From positions 97,310 through 161,309 of the forward strand of contig CANQLI010000004.1 of assembly GCA_947624675.1 (NCBI GenBank): a stretch of DNA of 64,000 nt, given 5' to 3'. Below the pieces are notes generated by a model that saw only the letters and a list, made by a program, of their open reading frames with translations, searched no databases and was not told where the DNA came from. This document shows positions 24,141-33,685 of this stretch, one piece after another (position 1 is the first letter of the stretch; each line of letters starts with the position of its first letter). The position numbers and the translations under genes are program-made. Origin of the DNA: an uncultured Clostridia bacterium (lineage in GTDB: Bacteria; Bacillota; Clostridia; Oscillospirales; Ruminococcaceae).

Positions 24141-26587
24141 GTAAATTTAAATCATTATTAAAAAGAATCGACTCAGCTAAGGAAGCGTTTCGATCTCCAC
24201 TTGCTTGGGAAGAAGCGAAAAAAGATCCAAATAATTCAAAAGAACCATCTGAAAATCCAAGTGATAAGGAGCAGAAAACAGAAGTGAAGGAAATCGATTT
24301 TAAGTGCAAATCAATAAAATCACTTTTGCCAAAGTATTGCTGCGGTTGTGGCGCTTGCTATAATCTCTGTCCAACAGGCGCAATAACTATGGTCTATAAC
24401 GATGAAGGATTTTTAGAGCCTAAGGTAAACGACGAAAAATGTATAAAATGCGGTCTTTGCAAAAATAGATGCCCTTCTATAAATACAAAATATGAGAACC
24501 TCTCAGAGCCGACCTGTTATGCTGCATATGGAAGTGATGAAATCAGAGAAAAGAGCTCTTCCGGCGGACTCTTTACTCTTTTGGCTCAAAGTGTTTTTGA
24601 CAAGGGCGGATATGTCTGCGGTGCGGGGTATACAGATGATTTAAAGGTTGAGCATATGATAATCAAAAGCCCTGATGAGCTTGATAAACTACGTTTTTCA
24701 AAGTATGTTCAAAGTGATGCTAACACGGTTTACAGACAAATAGGAAAGCTTTTAAAGGAAAACAAGTATGTTCTTTTCTGTGGCTGTGGTTGTCAGGTTG
24801 CCGGTCTTTACGCATACTTAGGGGAACGTCCGGAAAAACTTATTTCTATAGATCTTATGTGTCACGGAGGTCCTTCTCCAAAGCTGTTTGAAAAGTACCT
24901 CAAAGAGTATCACAAAAAACCTGTAAAGCGCGTGGGATTCAGAGACAAGGACTTTTACGGTTGGTCTACAGAAATGACGGTTGAGTATCAAGACGGAGAA
25001 ATTTACAGACAACGACGTGAAGTTGATCCTTTTTATAGAGCATTTTTACCTTGTATATCAGTAAGAGAATTTTGCGGAGAATGTTCATTTTCTACGCTTC
25101 CAAGACAAGGAGATATAACTCTTGCGGACTTTTGGGGTATTTCAAAATATAATCCGAATTACACTGATGGAAAAGGAACCTCAATAGTATCGATAAACAG
25201 TGAAATTGGCAAAAAAGCGTTTGAAGAAATCAAAGATAAACTTGTTATTTGTGCACAGGTCCCTTGTGATGATATTAAGAAAACAGGACAGCCATATCAG
25301 CATCCTTTTAAAAGAAATGAACAAAGATATATTTTCTTTGATCTTATAAAAAAGGGCGCTTCTATTGAAAAGGCGCTTAACTATGCGCAAAATAGAAAAT
25401 TTGATGTTGCGATAATGGGTGTGTGGTTTGGCTGTAACTACGGGAGTGTTGCTACTTATTACGCTTTAATGAATGTCGTGGAATCATTTGGCCTGAACGT
25501 TTTAATGGTTGATAAATGTTATACACCAAATAGTAATAGCGACCCAGAGTTTGGACGTTCAAATGCAAGAATATTTGCCGAAACACATGGATACAATATA
25601 AGCCGTCATTATTGGCCCCGCGACTTGAGAGAGCTTAACCGACATGTTGACATATTTTTAATGGGAAGCGATCAGATGTGGCACAGGGGGATAAACAGAT
25701 TTTTTGGCTTTTCGTTCTATTTTGACTTTGTTGAAGACGAGAAGAAGAAGATAGCCTACGCTACCTCTATCGGTCATCCGTTTGATTTTGCTCCGGAGCC
25801 TGAAACGACGACCATAAAGCATTACCTTCACAGATTCGACAGCGTGTCTATGAGAGAATCCTCAGGTGTAAAGTTTATGAAGGAAAAGTATGACCTTGAC
25901 GCGACACAGGTTTTAGACCCGGTGTTTATAGCTGAAAGAGAAATTTTTGATAAGGTTGCTGAGGAATCAAGATACGCAAGCCCCGATTACAGTTATGAAG
26001 TGGACGAGGATATATGCTTTAAGGAGCGCTCGTCTGATGGATTTATCACAGCATATATTTTAAACCCTTCCGAGGAAAAGAAAAAGGTTATTGAGTGGAT
26101 CTCTCAAAAGCTCAATAAGCCGGTTAGAATCATGCTTGACGGCTGGAAGAAAAACTTTGAAGAAAACAGCCAAAAAATGGGACTTACATGCGTAAAAGAC
26201 CTAAACGAAGGCGACTGGATATACAACATCAAAAACTGCGACTTTTTGTTTACCGATTCCTGTCACGGTCTAAGCTTCGGAATCCTTTACAACAAACCGC
26301 TTATCGCGATAGCTAATCTTTCTCGCGGGGCAACCAGATTTTTCTCTCTTGTTGAGCTTTTGGGACTGGAGTCGCATCTTGTTCGCAATGAGGACATAGG
26401 AACCATAACCGAACACGAAGAGCTACTTGAGCCCATTGATTACGAGCCTGTAAACAAAAAGCTCAAAGAAGAAAAAGACCGGTCTTTAAAATGGCTTGAA
26501 AACGCAATATTCTCAACTAAAAAGATAAAGTCGAATGCTGTTTACAGCGTTTATGACGAAAGATTGGAGGACAAGACAAATGAATAA
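24137..26587 (+). CDS. FrhB-like ferredoxin domain fused to polysaccharide pyruvyl transferase
   Basis: 816 residues. Two 4Fe-4S clusters are predicted near the N-terminus ('CCGCGACYNLCP' about 66-77 and 'CIKCGLCKNRCPS' about 101-113). The coenzyme F420 hydrogenase/dehydrogenase beta-subunit domain (to about 400) follows, with 'SSGGLFTLLA' and 'MCHGGPSPKLF'. From about 425 begins a polysaccharide pyruvyl transferase domain ('GVWFGCNYGSVATYYAL', 'GSDQMWHR', 'TDSCHGLSFGILYNKPLI'). These domains are often neighbours in capsule clusters; here they are one chain. Expected role: redox and/or pyruvyl modification of the glycan. Overlaps both neighbours. Confidence 0.9.
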   Translation: MSKFKSLLKRIDSAKEAFRSPLAWEEAKKDPNNSKEPSENPSDKEQKTEVKEIDFKCKSIKSLLPKYCCGCGACYNLCPTGAITMVYNDEGFLEPKVNDEKCIKCGLCKNRCPSINTKYENLSEPTCYAAYGSDEIREKSSSGGLFTLLAQSVFDKGGYVCGAGYTDDLKVEHMIIKSPDELDKLRFSKYVQSDANTVYRQIGKLLKENKYVLFCGCGCQVAGLYAYLGERPEKLISIDLMCHGGPSPKLFEKYLKEYHKKPVKRVGFRDKDFYGWSTEMTVEYQDGEIYRQRREVDPFYRAFLPCISVREFCGECSFSTLPRQGDITLADFWGISKYNPNYTDGKGTSIVSINSEIGKKAFEEIKDKLVICAQVPCDDIKKTGQPYQHPFKRNEQRYIFFDLIKKGASIEKALNYAQNRKFDVAIMGVWFGCNYGSVATYYALMNVVESFGLNVLMVDKCYTPNSNSDPEFGRSNARIFAETHGYNISRHYWPRDLRELNRHVDIFLMGSDQMWHRGINRFFGFSFYFDFVEDEKKKIAYATSIGHPFDFAPEPETTTIKHYLHRFDSVSMRESSGVKFMKEKYDLDATQVLDPVFIAEREIFDKVAEESRYASPDYSYEVDEDICFKERSSDGFITAYILNPSEEKKKVIEWISQKLNKPVRIMLDGWKKNFEENSQKMGLTCVKDLNEGDWIYNIKNCDFLFTDSCHGLSFGILYNKPLIAIANLSRGATRFFSLVELLGLESHLVRNEDIGTITEHEELLEPIDYEPVNKKLKEEKDRSLKWLENAIFSTKKIKSNAVYSVYDERLEDKTNE

Positions 26588-27701
26588 GCACTATGATTAT
26601 CTCATAGTAGGCGCAGGACTTTACGGAGCGGTTTTTGCTTACGAGGCGATGGCAAATGGTAAAACCTGTCTTGTGATAGATAAAAGAGGTCACATAGGCG
26701 GAAACATCTATACCGAAAACAGAGAGGGTATAAATGTTCATATTTACGGCGCGCATATTTTCCACACATCAGACAAAAAGGTGTGGGATTATATAAACCG
26801 GTTTGCAGAATTTAACAACTATGTAAATTCACCTGTCGCAAGATATCACGATGAGCTTTACAATCTTCCGTTTAATATGAATACCTTTCACGGTCTTTGG
26901 GGTGTAAAAACACCAAAGGAAGCTAAGGAAAAAATAAAGGAACAGACCGATAAGCTCGGTATCACTGAACCTAAAAATCTTGAGGAACAGGCGCTCTCCT
27001 TAGTTGGCGAGGATATATACAAAAAGCTTATCAAGGAGTACACCGAAAAGCAGTGGGGACGGGATTGTAAGGATCTTCCCTCATTCATTATTAAAAGACT
27101 TCCGCTTAGATTTACCTACGACAACAACTACTTTAACGATCCGTATCAGGGTATCCCAAAAGGCGGATATACACAGATAATCGAAAAGATGCTTGACGGA
27201 GCGGACATTCTTGTAAACACCGATTACTTTGATTTTATCAAGAAAAACGACGGGATCGCTGACAAGACGGTATTTACCGGAATGATAGACGAGTTTTTCG
27301 GATTTAAGTACGGGCCTCTTGAATATCGCTCGGTCCGCTTTGAAACAGAAACACTTGACGAGGAAAATTATCAGGGCAACGCTGTGGTAAACTATACAAG
27401 CCATGAGGTAGACTTTACACGAATTATCGAGCACAAGCATTTTGAATTCGGAAAGCAGCCAAAAACCATAATTTCCCGCGAGTATTCACAAGAGTGGCAC
27501 AACGGTATAGAGCCTTACTACCCTCTCAACGACGATAAAAACAGCGCCCTTTATGCAAAATATAAGGAGCTTGCCGACAAGGAGGATAAAGTCATCTTCG
27601 GGGGCAGACTCGGCAATTACAGCTATTTTGATATGGACAAGGTCATTCTTGCCGCATTCGGCGCTGTCAGAAGCGAGTTTTCTAAAACGACTGCCGACTG
27701 A
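26580..27701 (+). CDS. glf: UDP-galactopyranose mutase
   Basis: 373 residues from ATG 26580, preceded by GGAGG; the longer frame from 26535 lies inside the previous gene. A FAD-binding Rossmann motif, 'YDYLIVGAGLYGAVFAYEA', is followed by 'DKRGHIGGNIYTE', 'HIYGAHIFHTS', 'TEKQWGRDCKDLP' and 'YDNNYFNDPYQGIPKGGYTQ', all UGM hallmarks including the substrate-binding Arg and Tyr region. The enzyme interconverts UDP-galactopyranose and UDP-galactofuranose with reduced flavin, supplying the GlfT2-like transferase upstream. Last gene of the glycan operon before a terminator. Very secure. Confidence 0.97.
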   Translation: MNKHYDYLIVGAGLYGAVFAYEAMANGKTCLVIDKRGHIGGNIYTENREGINVHIYGAHIFHTSDKKVWDYINRFAEFNNYVNSPVARYHDELYNLPFNMNTFHGLWGVKTPKEAKEKIKEQTDKLGITEPKNLEEQALSLVGEDIYKKLIKEYTEKQWGRDCKDLPSFIIKRLPLRFTYDNNYFNDPYQGIPKGGYTQIIEKMLDGADILVNTDYFDFIKKNDGIADKTVFTGMIDEFFGFKYGPLEYRSVRFETETLDEENYQGNAVVNYTSHEVDFTRIIEHKHFEFGKQPKTIISREYSQEWHNGIEPYYPLNDDKNSALYAKYKELADKEDKVIFGGRLGNYSYFDMDKVILAAFGAVRSEFSKTTAD

Positions 27702-27706
27702 TAATA

Positions 27707-27737
27707 AACCCCCGGATATTTTTCTTCGGGGGTTTTT
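27707..27737 (+). terminator. terminator of the glycan operon
   Basis: AACCCCCG - GATATTTTTCTT - CGGGGGTT followed by T-run, 6 bases after the glf stop. Confidence 0.85.
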
Positions 27738-27767
27738 AAAGTGCTTTTACAAGGGGAGAATATATTT

Positions 27768-28346
27768 ATGACTGATTTATTTAACTCAGAAAGACTGATC
27801 CTTGCCTCGGCATCTCCGAGACGAAAAGAGCTTATGAGCCTTATAGCAAACAACTATGAGGTAATGCCTGCTGATATTGACGAAAAGGTTGATCTTATAA
27901 TCCGTCAGGAGCGTATTGCTGAGGCTCTCGCAATAAGAAAAGCTAAGGCTATAAATATTCCCGGTGCGCTTATAATCGGATGTGATACGCTTGTGCTATG
28001 CGATGGTAAAATTATGGGAAAGCCTAAAAATAGGGTCGATGCTTTCAATATGCTCAAGACCCTTTCAGCTAAAACACATTCGGTGCTAAGCGGGATCTGT
28101 CTTAAAAAGGACGATAAGATCAAGTCTTTTACTGTCGAAACAAAGGTTACATTTTATCCTATACACGATGATGAGATCGAGTGGTACCTTTCTACCGGCG
28201 AACCGTTTGATAAGGCGGGCGCATATGGCATTCAGGGCTTTGGAGCTACACTCGTCAAGGGGATCGAAGGAGACTTTTTTAACGTTGTCGGACTTCCGGT
28301 TTCAAGACTTAAAAGAGAGCTTTTATCCTTTATAAGCGAGAATTAA
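27768..28346 (+). CDS. maf: Maf family nucleoside triphosphate pyrophosphatase
   Basis: 192 residues from ATG 27768, preceded by AAGGGGAGAA; the frame extends to 27741 without a ribosome site. Maf motifs: 'LILASASPRRKELM', 'IGCDTLVLCDG' and 'GEPFDKAGAYGIQGFGA'. Maf proteins hydrolyse dTTP/UTP or modified pyrimidine nucleotides and are linked to septum formation. Genes follow at 10-12 base spacing through gatD, suggesting one operon for division and wall functions. Confidence 0.93.
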   Translation: MTDLFNSERLILASASPRRKELMSLIANNYEVMPADIDEKVDLIIRQERIAEALAIRKAKAINIPGALIIGCDTLVLCDGKIMGKPKNRVDAFNMLKTLSAKTHSVLSGICLKKDDKIKSFTVETKVTFYPIHDDEIEWYLSTGEPFDKAGAYGIQGFGATLVKGIEGDFFNVVGLPVSRLKRELLSFISEN

Positions 28347-28356
28347 CGGAGGGCTT

Positions 28357-28665
28357 ATGGGACTTTTTAAAAATGATAAAAAGACTAAGCTTAAGGATAT
28401 TGTTGAATTTCACGGTAAGAGAATAAGCTATGCTGTTGAAATAATAGGCTCAGAGGAAAAAATCATAGGAAGAAACGGCGGGATCTCTGTAAACGGCAGC
28501 GAGGTAGTCATACTTTTAGAAGCAAAGGAAGTCTTTCGCTGTAAGGTAAAGGACTTTAAAGCCGGAACGCTTATGAGCGGAAACGGTGTGGATATAAACG
28601 GCTTTGATGTAAACGAAGGGCGTCAGCGCCATATTATTGCGTATTACAGTAAACTCAGACAGTGA
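28357..28665 (+). CDS. small conserved-looking protein of unknown function
   Basis: 102 residues, GGAGG before ATG 28357, 10 bases after maf and 12 before murT. No membrane segment or motif is recognised. It is mostly predicted beta ('RISYAVEIIGSEEKIIGRNGG', shown in part; 'SEVVILLEAKEVFRCKV'), with a central glycine-rich turn, suggesting a small beta-barrel or PH-like fold. The tight spacing says it is a genuine operon member. Function is unknown. Confidence 0.75.
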   Translation: MGLFKNDKKTKLKDIVEFHGKRISYAVEIIGSEEKIIGRNGGISVNGSEVVILLEAKEVFRCKVKDFKAGTLMSGNGVDINGFDVNEGRQRHIIAYYSKLRQ

Positions 28666-28677
28666 GGAAAGATAAAA

Positions 28678-30051
28678 ATGGGGAAAATCAGATTAACTGC
28701 GGCGGTAATTGCCTGTAGGTTTACACGGTGGGCTCTCAGAGTTATCGGAAAGGGCGGAACAAGTCTTCCGGGAGAGGTCGCGGTAAGACTATATCCTGAT
28801 ATTCTGACCGACCTCTCAAGGGATGTTAGTGTTATAATCGTAACGGGTACTAACGGTAAGACAACATCGTCAAGAATGATCGAACAGACACTTGTCGAAT
28901 CGGGAAAAACATATTTCTGTAACAAAAGCGGAGCTAATATGCTCGGAGGAATTGCAGCTGAGTTCTGTCAAAACTCAAGCTTTACCGGTAAGAAGAAATA
29001 CGACTGGGCTTTAATAGAATGTGATGAAGCTGCCTTTAAAACGGTATCAAAGTATTTGGACGCAAAATGCGTACTTGTAACAAACATCTTCAGAGATCAG
29101 CTTGACAGGTACGGAGAGGTAACACATACTCTTTCAAGCATTATTGCAGGAATAAAAAATTCTAAAAACGCAGTTGTGTGTCTTAACGCTGACTGTTCCT
29201 TAACCGTTTCAATTTCCGACGAAATAGAAAACAGGATCGTTTATTACGGCGTTGATAAGGAAATCTATAAGCGGACTGTCGAAGAGATCTCAGATGCTCC
29301 ATACTGTATAAAATGTAAATCTCAGTATGTTTATTCTTACCGCACCTTCGGACATCTCGGCGGTTTTAAATGTACAGGTTGCGGCTATGAAAGACCTTCT
29401 CCGACTGTGTCGGTAAGGGAAATATTTGAAACTACCGAAAGCTATTCAAAGGTGCTTCTTAATATCGGTGGCGATGAATACACAGTCAAAATAAATCTTC
29501 CCGGCGGATATAACATCTACAACGCAGCGGCGACTGCCTGTGTCGGCTATGCTTTAGGATTTGATTCAAAGACCGATGCGGCGGCGCTCGAAAGCTTTGA
29601 ATGCGGCTTTGGAAGAATGGAAATGCTTCCAATAAACAACGCACGCCTCAGAATGATACTTGTAAAGAATCCCGCTGGCTGTAATCAGGTTCTTAACTTT
29701 CTCTGTAACAACAAGGAGCGCTCACTTTTTATTGTAGCCTTAAACGACAACTACGCTGACGGTACGGATGTTTCGTGGATATGGGATGTTGACTTTGAAA
29801 AGCTTCTCGATGTTGACGAAAGCTTAAGTGAGATATGGGTCACCGGTATCCGTGCGGATGAAATGGCTATGCGTTTTAAATATGCAGGAATAAGCACCGA
29901 AAAAATTAAAATCAAAAAGGATTACTCAGAGCTTATCGACGATATAGCCGCTTATGACGGAGCTGTATATATGATGCCGACATATACCGCAATGCTCGCA
30001 ATAAGAAAGAGAATTGCCGACAAGTTTGGATTTAAAGAATTCTGGAAGTAA
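28678..30051 (+). CDS. murT: lipid II isoglutaminyl synthase subunit MurT
   Basis: 457 residues. A Mur ligase central domain carries the P-loop 'VTGTNGKTTSSRM' (about 57-70). A four-Cys zinc-binding insertion characteristic of MurT ('CIKC' about 210-213 and 'CTGC' about 232-235) lies inside the domain. The C-terminal DUF1727 domain contains 'NDNYADGTDVSWIWDVDF'. With GatD (next gene, 11 bases on) it amidates the alpha-carboxyl of D-Glu in lipid II, using glutamine and ATP, which is needed for efficient peptidoglycan cross-linking in Gram-positives. Very secure. Confidence 0.96.
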   Translation: MGKIRLTAAVIACRFTRWALRVIGKGGTSLPGEVAVRLYPDILTDLSRDVSVIIVTGTNGKTTSSRMIEQTLVESGKTYFCNKSGANMLGGIAAEFCQNSSFTGKKKYDWALIECDEAAFKTVSKYLDAKCVLVTNIFRDQLDRYGEVTHTLSSIIAGIKNSKNAVVCLNADCSLTVSISDEIENRIVYYGVDKEIYKRTVEEISDAPYCIKCKSQYVYSYRTFGHLGGFKCTGCGYERPSPTVSVREIFETTESYSKVLLNIGGDEYTVKINLPGGYNIYNAAATACVGYALGFDSKTDAAALESFECGFGRMEMLPINNARLRMILVKNPAGCNQVLNFLCNNKERSLFIVALNDNYADGTDVSWIWDVDFEKLLDVDESLSEIWVTGIRADEMAMRFKYAGISTEKIKIKKDYSELIDDIAAYDGAVYMMPTYTAMLAIRKRIADKFGFKEFWK

Positions 30052-30062
30052 AGGAGCTTAAA

Positions 30063-30797
30063 ATGAAAACGCTTAAGATCTGCCACCTGTACCCCGATGT
30101 TCTAAACCTTTACGGCGACAGGGGAAATGTTACGGCAATAAAAAAACGACTTGAGTGGCGAGGTATAGGATGCGAAATAGTAAATGCAAACATCGGCGAT
30201 AAAACTGACCTTCGCGACTGTGATATATTTTTTATAGGCGGAGGTCAGGACTTTGAACAGGAAGTCTTGCTAAAGGATATTGCATCAGGAAAGGGAGACG
30301 CCATAAAAGATGCCATAGAATCTGGTAAAGTGTTTCTGGCTATTTGTGCAGGATATCAGATACTGGGAAAATACTACAAGACACATACCGGAGAGGTTTG
30401 TGATTTTATCGGAGCGCTTGACCTTTATACTGTCGGGCAAAAAAAGCGTATGATAGGAAACTATGTGTACGAATGTGAACTCGGCGGAAGAAAAACAGAG
30501 ATAGTAGGCTTTGAAAATCACTCGGGTAAAACATATCTCGGAGAAGGAGTAAGACCTTTCGGAAAGATATTATACGGAAACGGCAACAACTCCGAAGATA
30601 AAACCGAAGGAGCGCGTTACAAGAATGTATACGCAACATACGCTCACGGACCTGTACTTCCCAAAAATCCGTACTTTACAGATGAGCTTATCCGTGTCGC
30701 ATTAAAAAACAAATACGGAGATGATGCTATTTCCGAGCTTGATGACACATTTGAGCTCGCCGCCCATAAATATATGGTTAATCGCCTAATCAAATAA
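30063..30797 (+). CDS. gatD: lipid II isoglutaminyl synthase glutamine amidotransferase subunit GatD
   Basis: 244 residues, a CobB/CobQ-like class I glutaminase. Substrate-binding 'FFIGGGQDFEQEV' precedes the catalytic nucleophile Cys95 in 'LAICAGYQILG', and a His in 'YATYAHGPVLPKNP' completes the site. It releases ammonia from glutamine for the partner MurT encoded directly upstream. Pairing and order are as in staphylococci and other Firmicutes. A terminator follows. Confidence 0.95.
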   Translation: MKTLKICHLYPDVLNLYGDRGNVTAIKKRLEWRGIGCEIVNANIGDKTDLRDCDIFFIGGGQDFEQEVLLKDIASGKGDAIKDAIESGKVFLAICAGYQILGKYYKTHTGEVCDFIGALDLYTVGQKKRMIGNYVYECELGGRKTEIVGFENHSGKTYLGEGVRPFGKILYGNGNNSEDKTEGARYKNVYATYAHGPVLPKNPYFTDELIRVALKNKYGDDAISELDDTFELAAHKYMVNRLIK

Positions 30798-30800
30798 ATA

Positions 30801-30840
30801 AAAAGCGTGAAGGCTTGATATTAAATGCTTCACGCTTTTT
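30801..30840. terminator. bidirectional terminator between gatD and the SpoIID-like gene
   Basis: AAAAGCGTGAAG (30801-30812) pairs with CTTCACGCTTTT (30828-30839), with A/T runs on both sides. The genes on either side converge on it. Confidence 0.85.
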
Positions 30841-30852
30841 CTTATTCTCTTA

Positions 30853-32388
30853 TTATTCAGCAAGTTCCTCTTCAAATACCTCAGGCGGTGTATCATCCTC
30901 AGTAACAGGATCGCTCACAGGCTCACTCGGTTCCTCCGTATAAGTATCTCCTGTGACCTCCGTAACGATCATATCATCGGTAGGCGGCTGTTCCGGCGTA
31001 GGCTCATATTCAGTCACATCGCCGACATCCGGCGTAGTGACAGTAGTCGTTGTCTGCGTCTTACTGCCTGAAGGTTTAACGGTGGTTTTTGAAGTAGTCT
31101 TTTTGCTTGTTTTAACCTTCTTAGTGGTCGTTTTCTTTGTAGTTGTCGAAGTCTTAGTTGTTGTCGGCTTTTTAGCGGAGGCCTTTGAAAGCGCAACGCT
31201 TGTGCCCGGATAATAATGCTTTAAAATCTGGTCAAATTTAAGTCCGTCCTTGATAGCGTAAAGATTTGCGCCCTCCTGGCTCATTCCGACTCCGTGGCCG
31301 TAGCCGTATGTAGTAAAGGTAAATGTACCGGTTTTATATCCTATCGTAAAAGCATTGGATTTTAAATTAAACAGCGCTTTGATAAAATCTCCCGTTACCT
31401 TTTGTCCGTCACAGAAGGTGACCTCTTTTACATATCTTCCGTCATATGTCTTTGTTATGCTCATCCATTCGGCAGGGTCATTTGACAGATCTACACCCAG
31501 CTGAAATCTAAGCTTCATCTGAACCTCTTGTAAAACCTTTTTGGATTTTGTTCCGAAGTTAGGATCAAGTTTATCATACTTGCTCTCAACACTTATAAGA
31601 TACGGGAGACTTCCGCCCCATGCGTTTAAGCTGGATGCCGTAACTCCTGCCGAAGATGCTGAGAACACAGCATTTATTGGCTTTCCGCCATATTCAACTA
31701 CGAGTCCCTCCACAGCCTCAACAGCGCTTTTTATCTTTTCGCTGTAATTCTTATTAAGTCCGAGTTCAGGGGTTTGTCCTATACTTTTACAGTAAAGAAG
31801 GGTGGTATACGCCGCGACAGCCTGCGCCTTAAGCGCTTCGGATGAAAATGACGGACCCATCTCTCCGTTTACTATCTGACACAACATATCAAATCCGTTT
31901 GATGTAACTTCCTTGCCGGTGTCAATATTTCTTACCGTATATTTTTCTTTTGAAATATCTCTTGTCTTATAGCTTTGAGCCTTCGCAAAATCCACAATAT
32001 ACGGATCAGCGTGTGTTTCCGCTGTTATCAGCACTTCTTTATCATACTTTTTATATGTAGACAGTCTGATTATTTTTTTAGTTGTCTTAGATGTTTTTTT
32101 CGTAACTGATTTTTTCTCTGTCTTAGAAGTTGTTTGTTCTGTGGTGTTTTCGGCTGTTTTTTCCGAATCATCGTCCTCTTTGATTTCATTATAAACGCTG
32201 TCACTCAGTACTGAAGCTGTGTCCACATCAGCCTTTTTTTCATTTAAGAACAACACGCTGATAATAGCTCCGGACGCAACAACAAGTGCGGTAGTAAGAA
32301 TTATAGCAAATTTGCGTCTTGACTTTACAGCTTCTTCTGTTTTTTCAAAGCTGAATATTTTCTTAAAATAATCCTTTATGCGATCCAA
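30853..32388 (-). CDS. SpoIID/LytB domain protein with Thr/Lys-rich tail
   Basis: 511 residues from TTG 32388, preceded by AAGGGGG. A short cytoplasmic N-terminus, a membrane anchor (about 27-48) and a Thr/Lys-rich linker lead to the SpoIID domain (about 130-385): 'LCQIVNGEMGPSFSSEALKA', 'QAVAAYT' and 'TYGYGHGVGMSQEGANLYA'. SpoIID is the lytic transglycosylase of the DMP engulfment machine. Here the protein ends in ~110 residues of Thr/Lys- then acidic Pro-rich sequence, absent from classical SpoIID. Vegetative LytB-like roles are possible. No SpoIIM/P genes are adjacent. Confidence 0.9.
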   Translation of the reverse strand: MDRIKDYFKKIFSFEKTEEAVKSRRKFAIILTTALVVASGAIISVLFLNEKKADVDTASVLSDSVYNEIKEDDDSEKTAENTTEQTTSKTEKKSVTKKTSKTTKKIIRLSTYKKYDKEVLITAETHADPYIVDFAKAQSYKTRDISKEKYTVRNIDTGKEVTSNGFDMLCQIVNGEMGPSFSSEALKAQAVAAYTTLLYCKSIGQTPELGLNKNYSEKIKSAVEAVEGLVVEYGGKPINAVFSASSAGVTASSLNAWGGSLPYLISVESKYDKLDPNFGTKSKKVLQEVQMKLRFQLGVDLSNDPAEWMSITKTYDGRYVKEVTFCDGQKVTGDFIKALFNLKSNAFTIGYKTGTFTFTTYGYGHGVGMSQEGANLYAIKDGLKFDQILKHYYPGTSVALSKASAKKPTTTKTSTTTKKTTTKKVKTSKKTTSKTTVKPSGSKTQTTTTVTTPDVGDVTEYEPTPEQPPTDDMIVTEVTGDTYTEEPSEPVSDPVTEDDTPPEVFEEELAE

Positions 32389-32476
32389 ACCGCAAATCCC
32401 CCTTTTTAATAGAAAAGGTCAAAAGGTTAAAATCCTCTCGACCCCTCATTGATCCTCTGTTTTAGCCGGGTATTTC

Positions 32477-33520
32477 TTACAATACCTTGTAAACATCCAA
32501 ATATCTTACGCCCCAGTTACAAGCGTCCTGATGCGTTGCAAAAAACATATCTATAACATTTCCGTTTACCGAGCCGCCTCTGTCCTCGACCGTGTAAACT
32601 GTACCGTTTATCATAAGCTTTGTTCCGAACGGAAACTTTGATGATGCTGCGATAGTTCTGCCCTGTGTAGCCACAGTTCCGCTTGCGGTTTTACCTGTTG
32701 CACCCGCTCCGCAGCACTTTTCACAGGCGCAATAAGCGGTAATTTTAAACGACCCGAGAAACTCTGTTTTTAACGGTTCGGTAGCGCTTGTTGTATCAGC
32801 TGCAGCCTTTTGTGTGGTCTTGGCTGTTGTTACTTTAGCTACTTTAGGCTTATCCTTCTGTATGTATGTACCAAACACATATCCCGTCTTATCGCCGTAT
32901 TTCACAGGATACCATCCGTTAGCTTCCTTACCTGTCACGGTGATTTCCGATGCAAACGGTATCTCAGCGATTTTTTTAAAGCTTGTTCCCGCTCCGCTCC
33001 TTAAGTTGAGCGTGTCGTTCGTATACATTTTATATGCCGAAAACTTAACGGCGGTAGTCGTTGTTACCGTGGTAGTTTTTGGCTTTACAGCTGCCTTTGA
33101 AGCGATCGAAGCTTGTGTAGTAGCCTGTATCGCCGAAGCGTTGATCTGTGTTTTTTGAGCTTTGCTTTCGGTAGTTTTAGCAGTGCTTTTTGAAGTAGTC
33201 TTTGCGGTAGTCTTTTTAGTGGTCTTACTTGTTGTTGAGGTCTTTTGAGTCGTCTGCTTTACAGTTGTCTTTTCTGTCTGCTTCGCAGTAGTCTGTGTTT
33301 GTGCCTGTGCGTAATACATATCAATTTTAGCGGTACTCTTCTCATCCACAGGATCTATACCCTCCTGTGTAGTTACATTACCGATTGTCAATGTGATCAC
33401 AAAAGCACAAACGGCAAGAATAACCGCTGCACCGATACACAGCTTTGCTAAAATACCCTTTTTTTGTTTTTCATCAGACGGCGCAGACAAAATGTCAGCG
33501 CCTGTTTTGTTCAGCTTCAT
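32477..33520 (-). CDS. SH3 and 3D domain cell-wall protein
   Basis: 347 residues from ATG 33520; the frame extends to a TTG at 33550. An N-terminal membrane anchor (about 23-45) is followed by a Thr/Lys-rich linker, a bacterial SH3 domain ('NDTLNLRSGAGTSFKKIAEI ... GDKTGYVFGTYI') and a C-terminal 3D domain with 'TAYCACEKCCGAG', 'GRTIAASSKFPFGTKL' and 'YTVEDRGGSVNGNVIDMFF'. This is the layout of YabE/YorM-like wall lytic enzymes. SH3 should bind peptidoglycan; the 3D Asp residues would be catalytic. The 3D domain resembles the one ending the protein at 12596-14617. Confidence 0.9.
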   Translation of the reverse strand: MKLNKTGADILSAPSDEKQKKGILAKLCIGAAVILAVCAFVITLTIGNVTTQEGIDPVDEKSTAKIDMYYAQAQTQTTAKQTEKTTVKQTTQKTSTTSKTTKKTTAKTTSKSTAKTTESKAQKTQINASAIQATTQASIASKAAVKPKTTTVTTTTAVKFSAYKMYTNDTLNLRSGAGTSFKKIAEIPFASEITVTGKEANGWYPVKYGDKTGYVFGTYIQKDKPKVAKVTTAKTTQKAAADTTSATEPLKTEFLGSFKITAYCACEKCCGAGATGKTASGTVATQGRTIAASSKFPFGTKLMINGTVYTVEDRGGSVNGNVIDMFFATHQDACNWGVRYLDVYKVL

Positions 33521-33685
33521 TTCAATCACTTTGCCTTTCCGACGGCGCAATACGCCGTCTTTGTTTCAAAATGTCCTCTCCAAAAGAATTCTGAAATGTT
33601 CTTTATTTTACCTATATGCTTGTTTCTTTTTCTTTATGTTCATACAGGAAAAATCAGCTTTATTTTTTATTTTTCTGTTGTAAGC

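Noticed and set aside
30953..31213. Plus-strand open frame of 86 codons rich in Val/Thr
   Set aside because: It is the antisense of the Thr/Lys-rich tail of the SpoIID-like protein; repetitive ACN codons keep the reverse frames open. No ribosome site.
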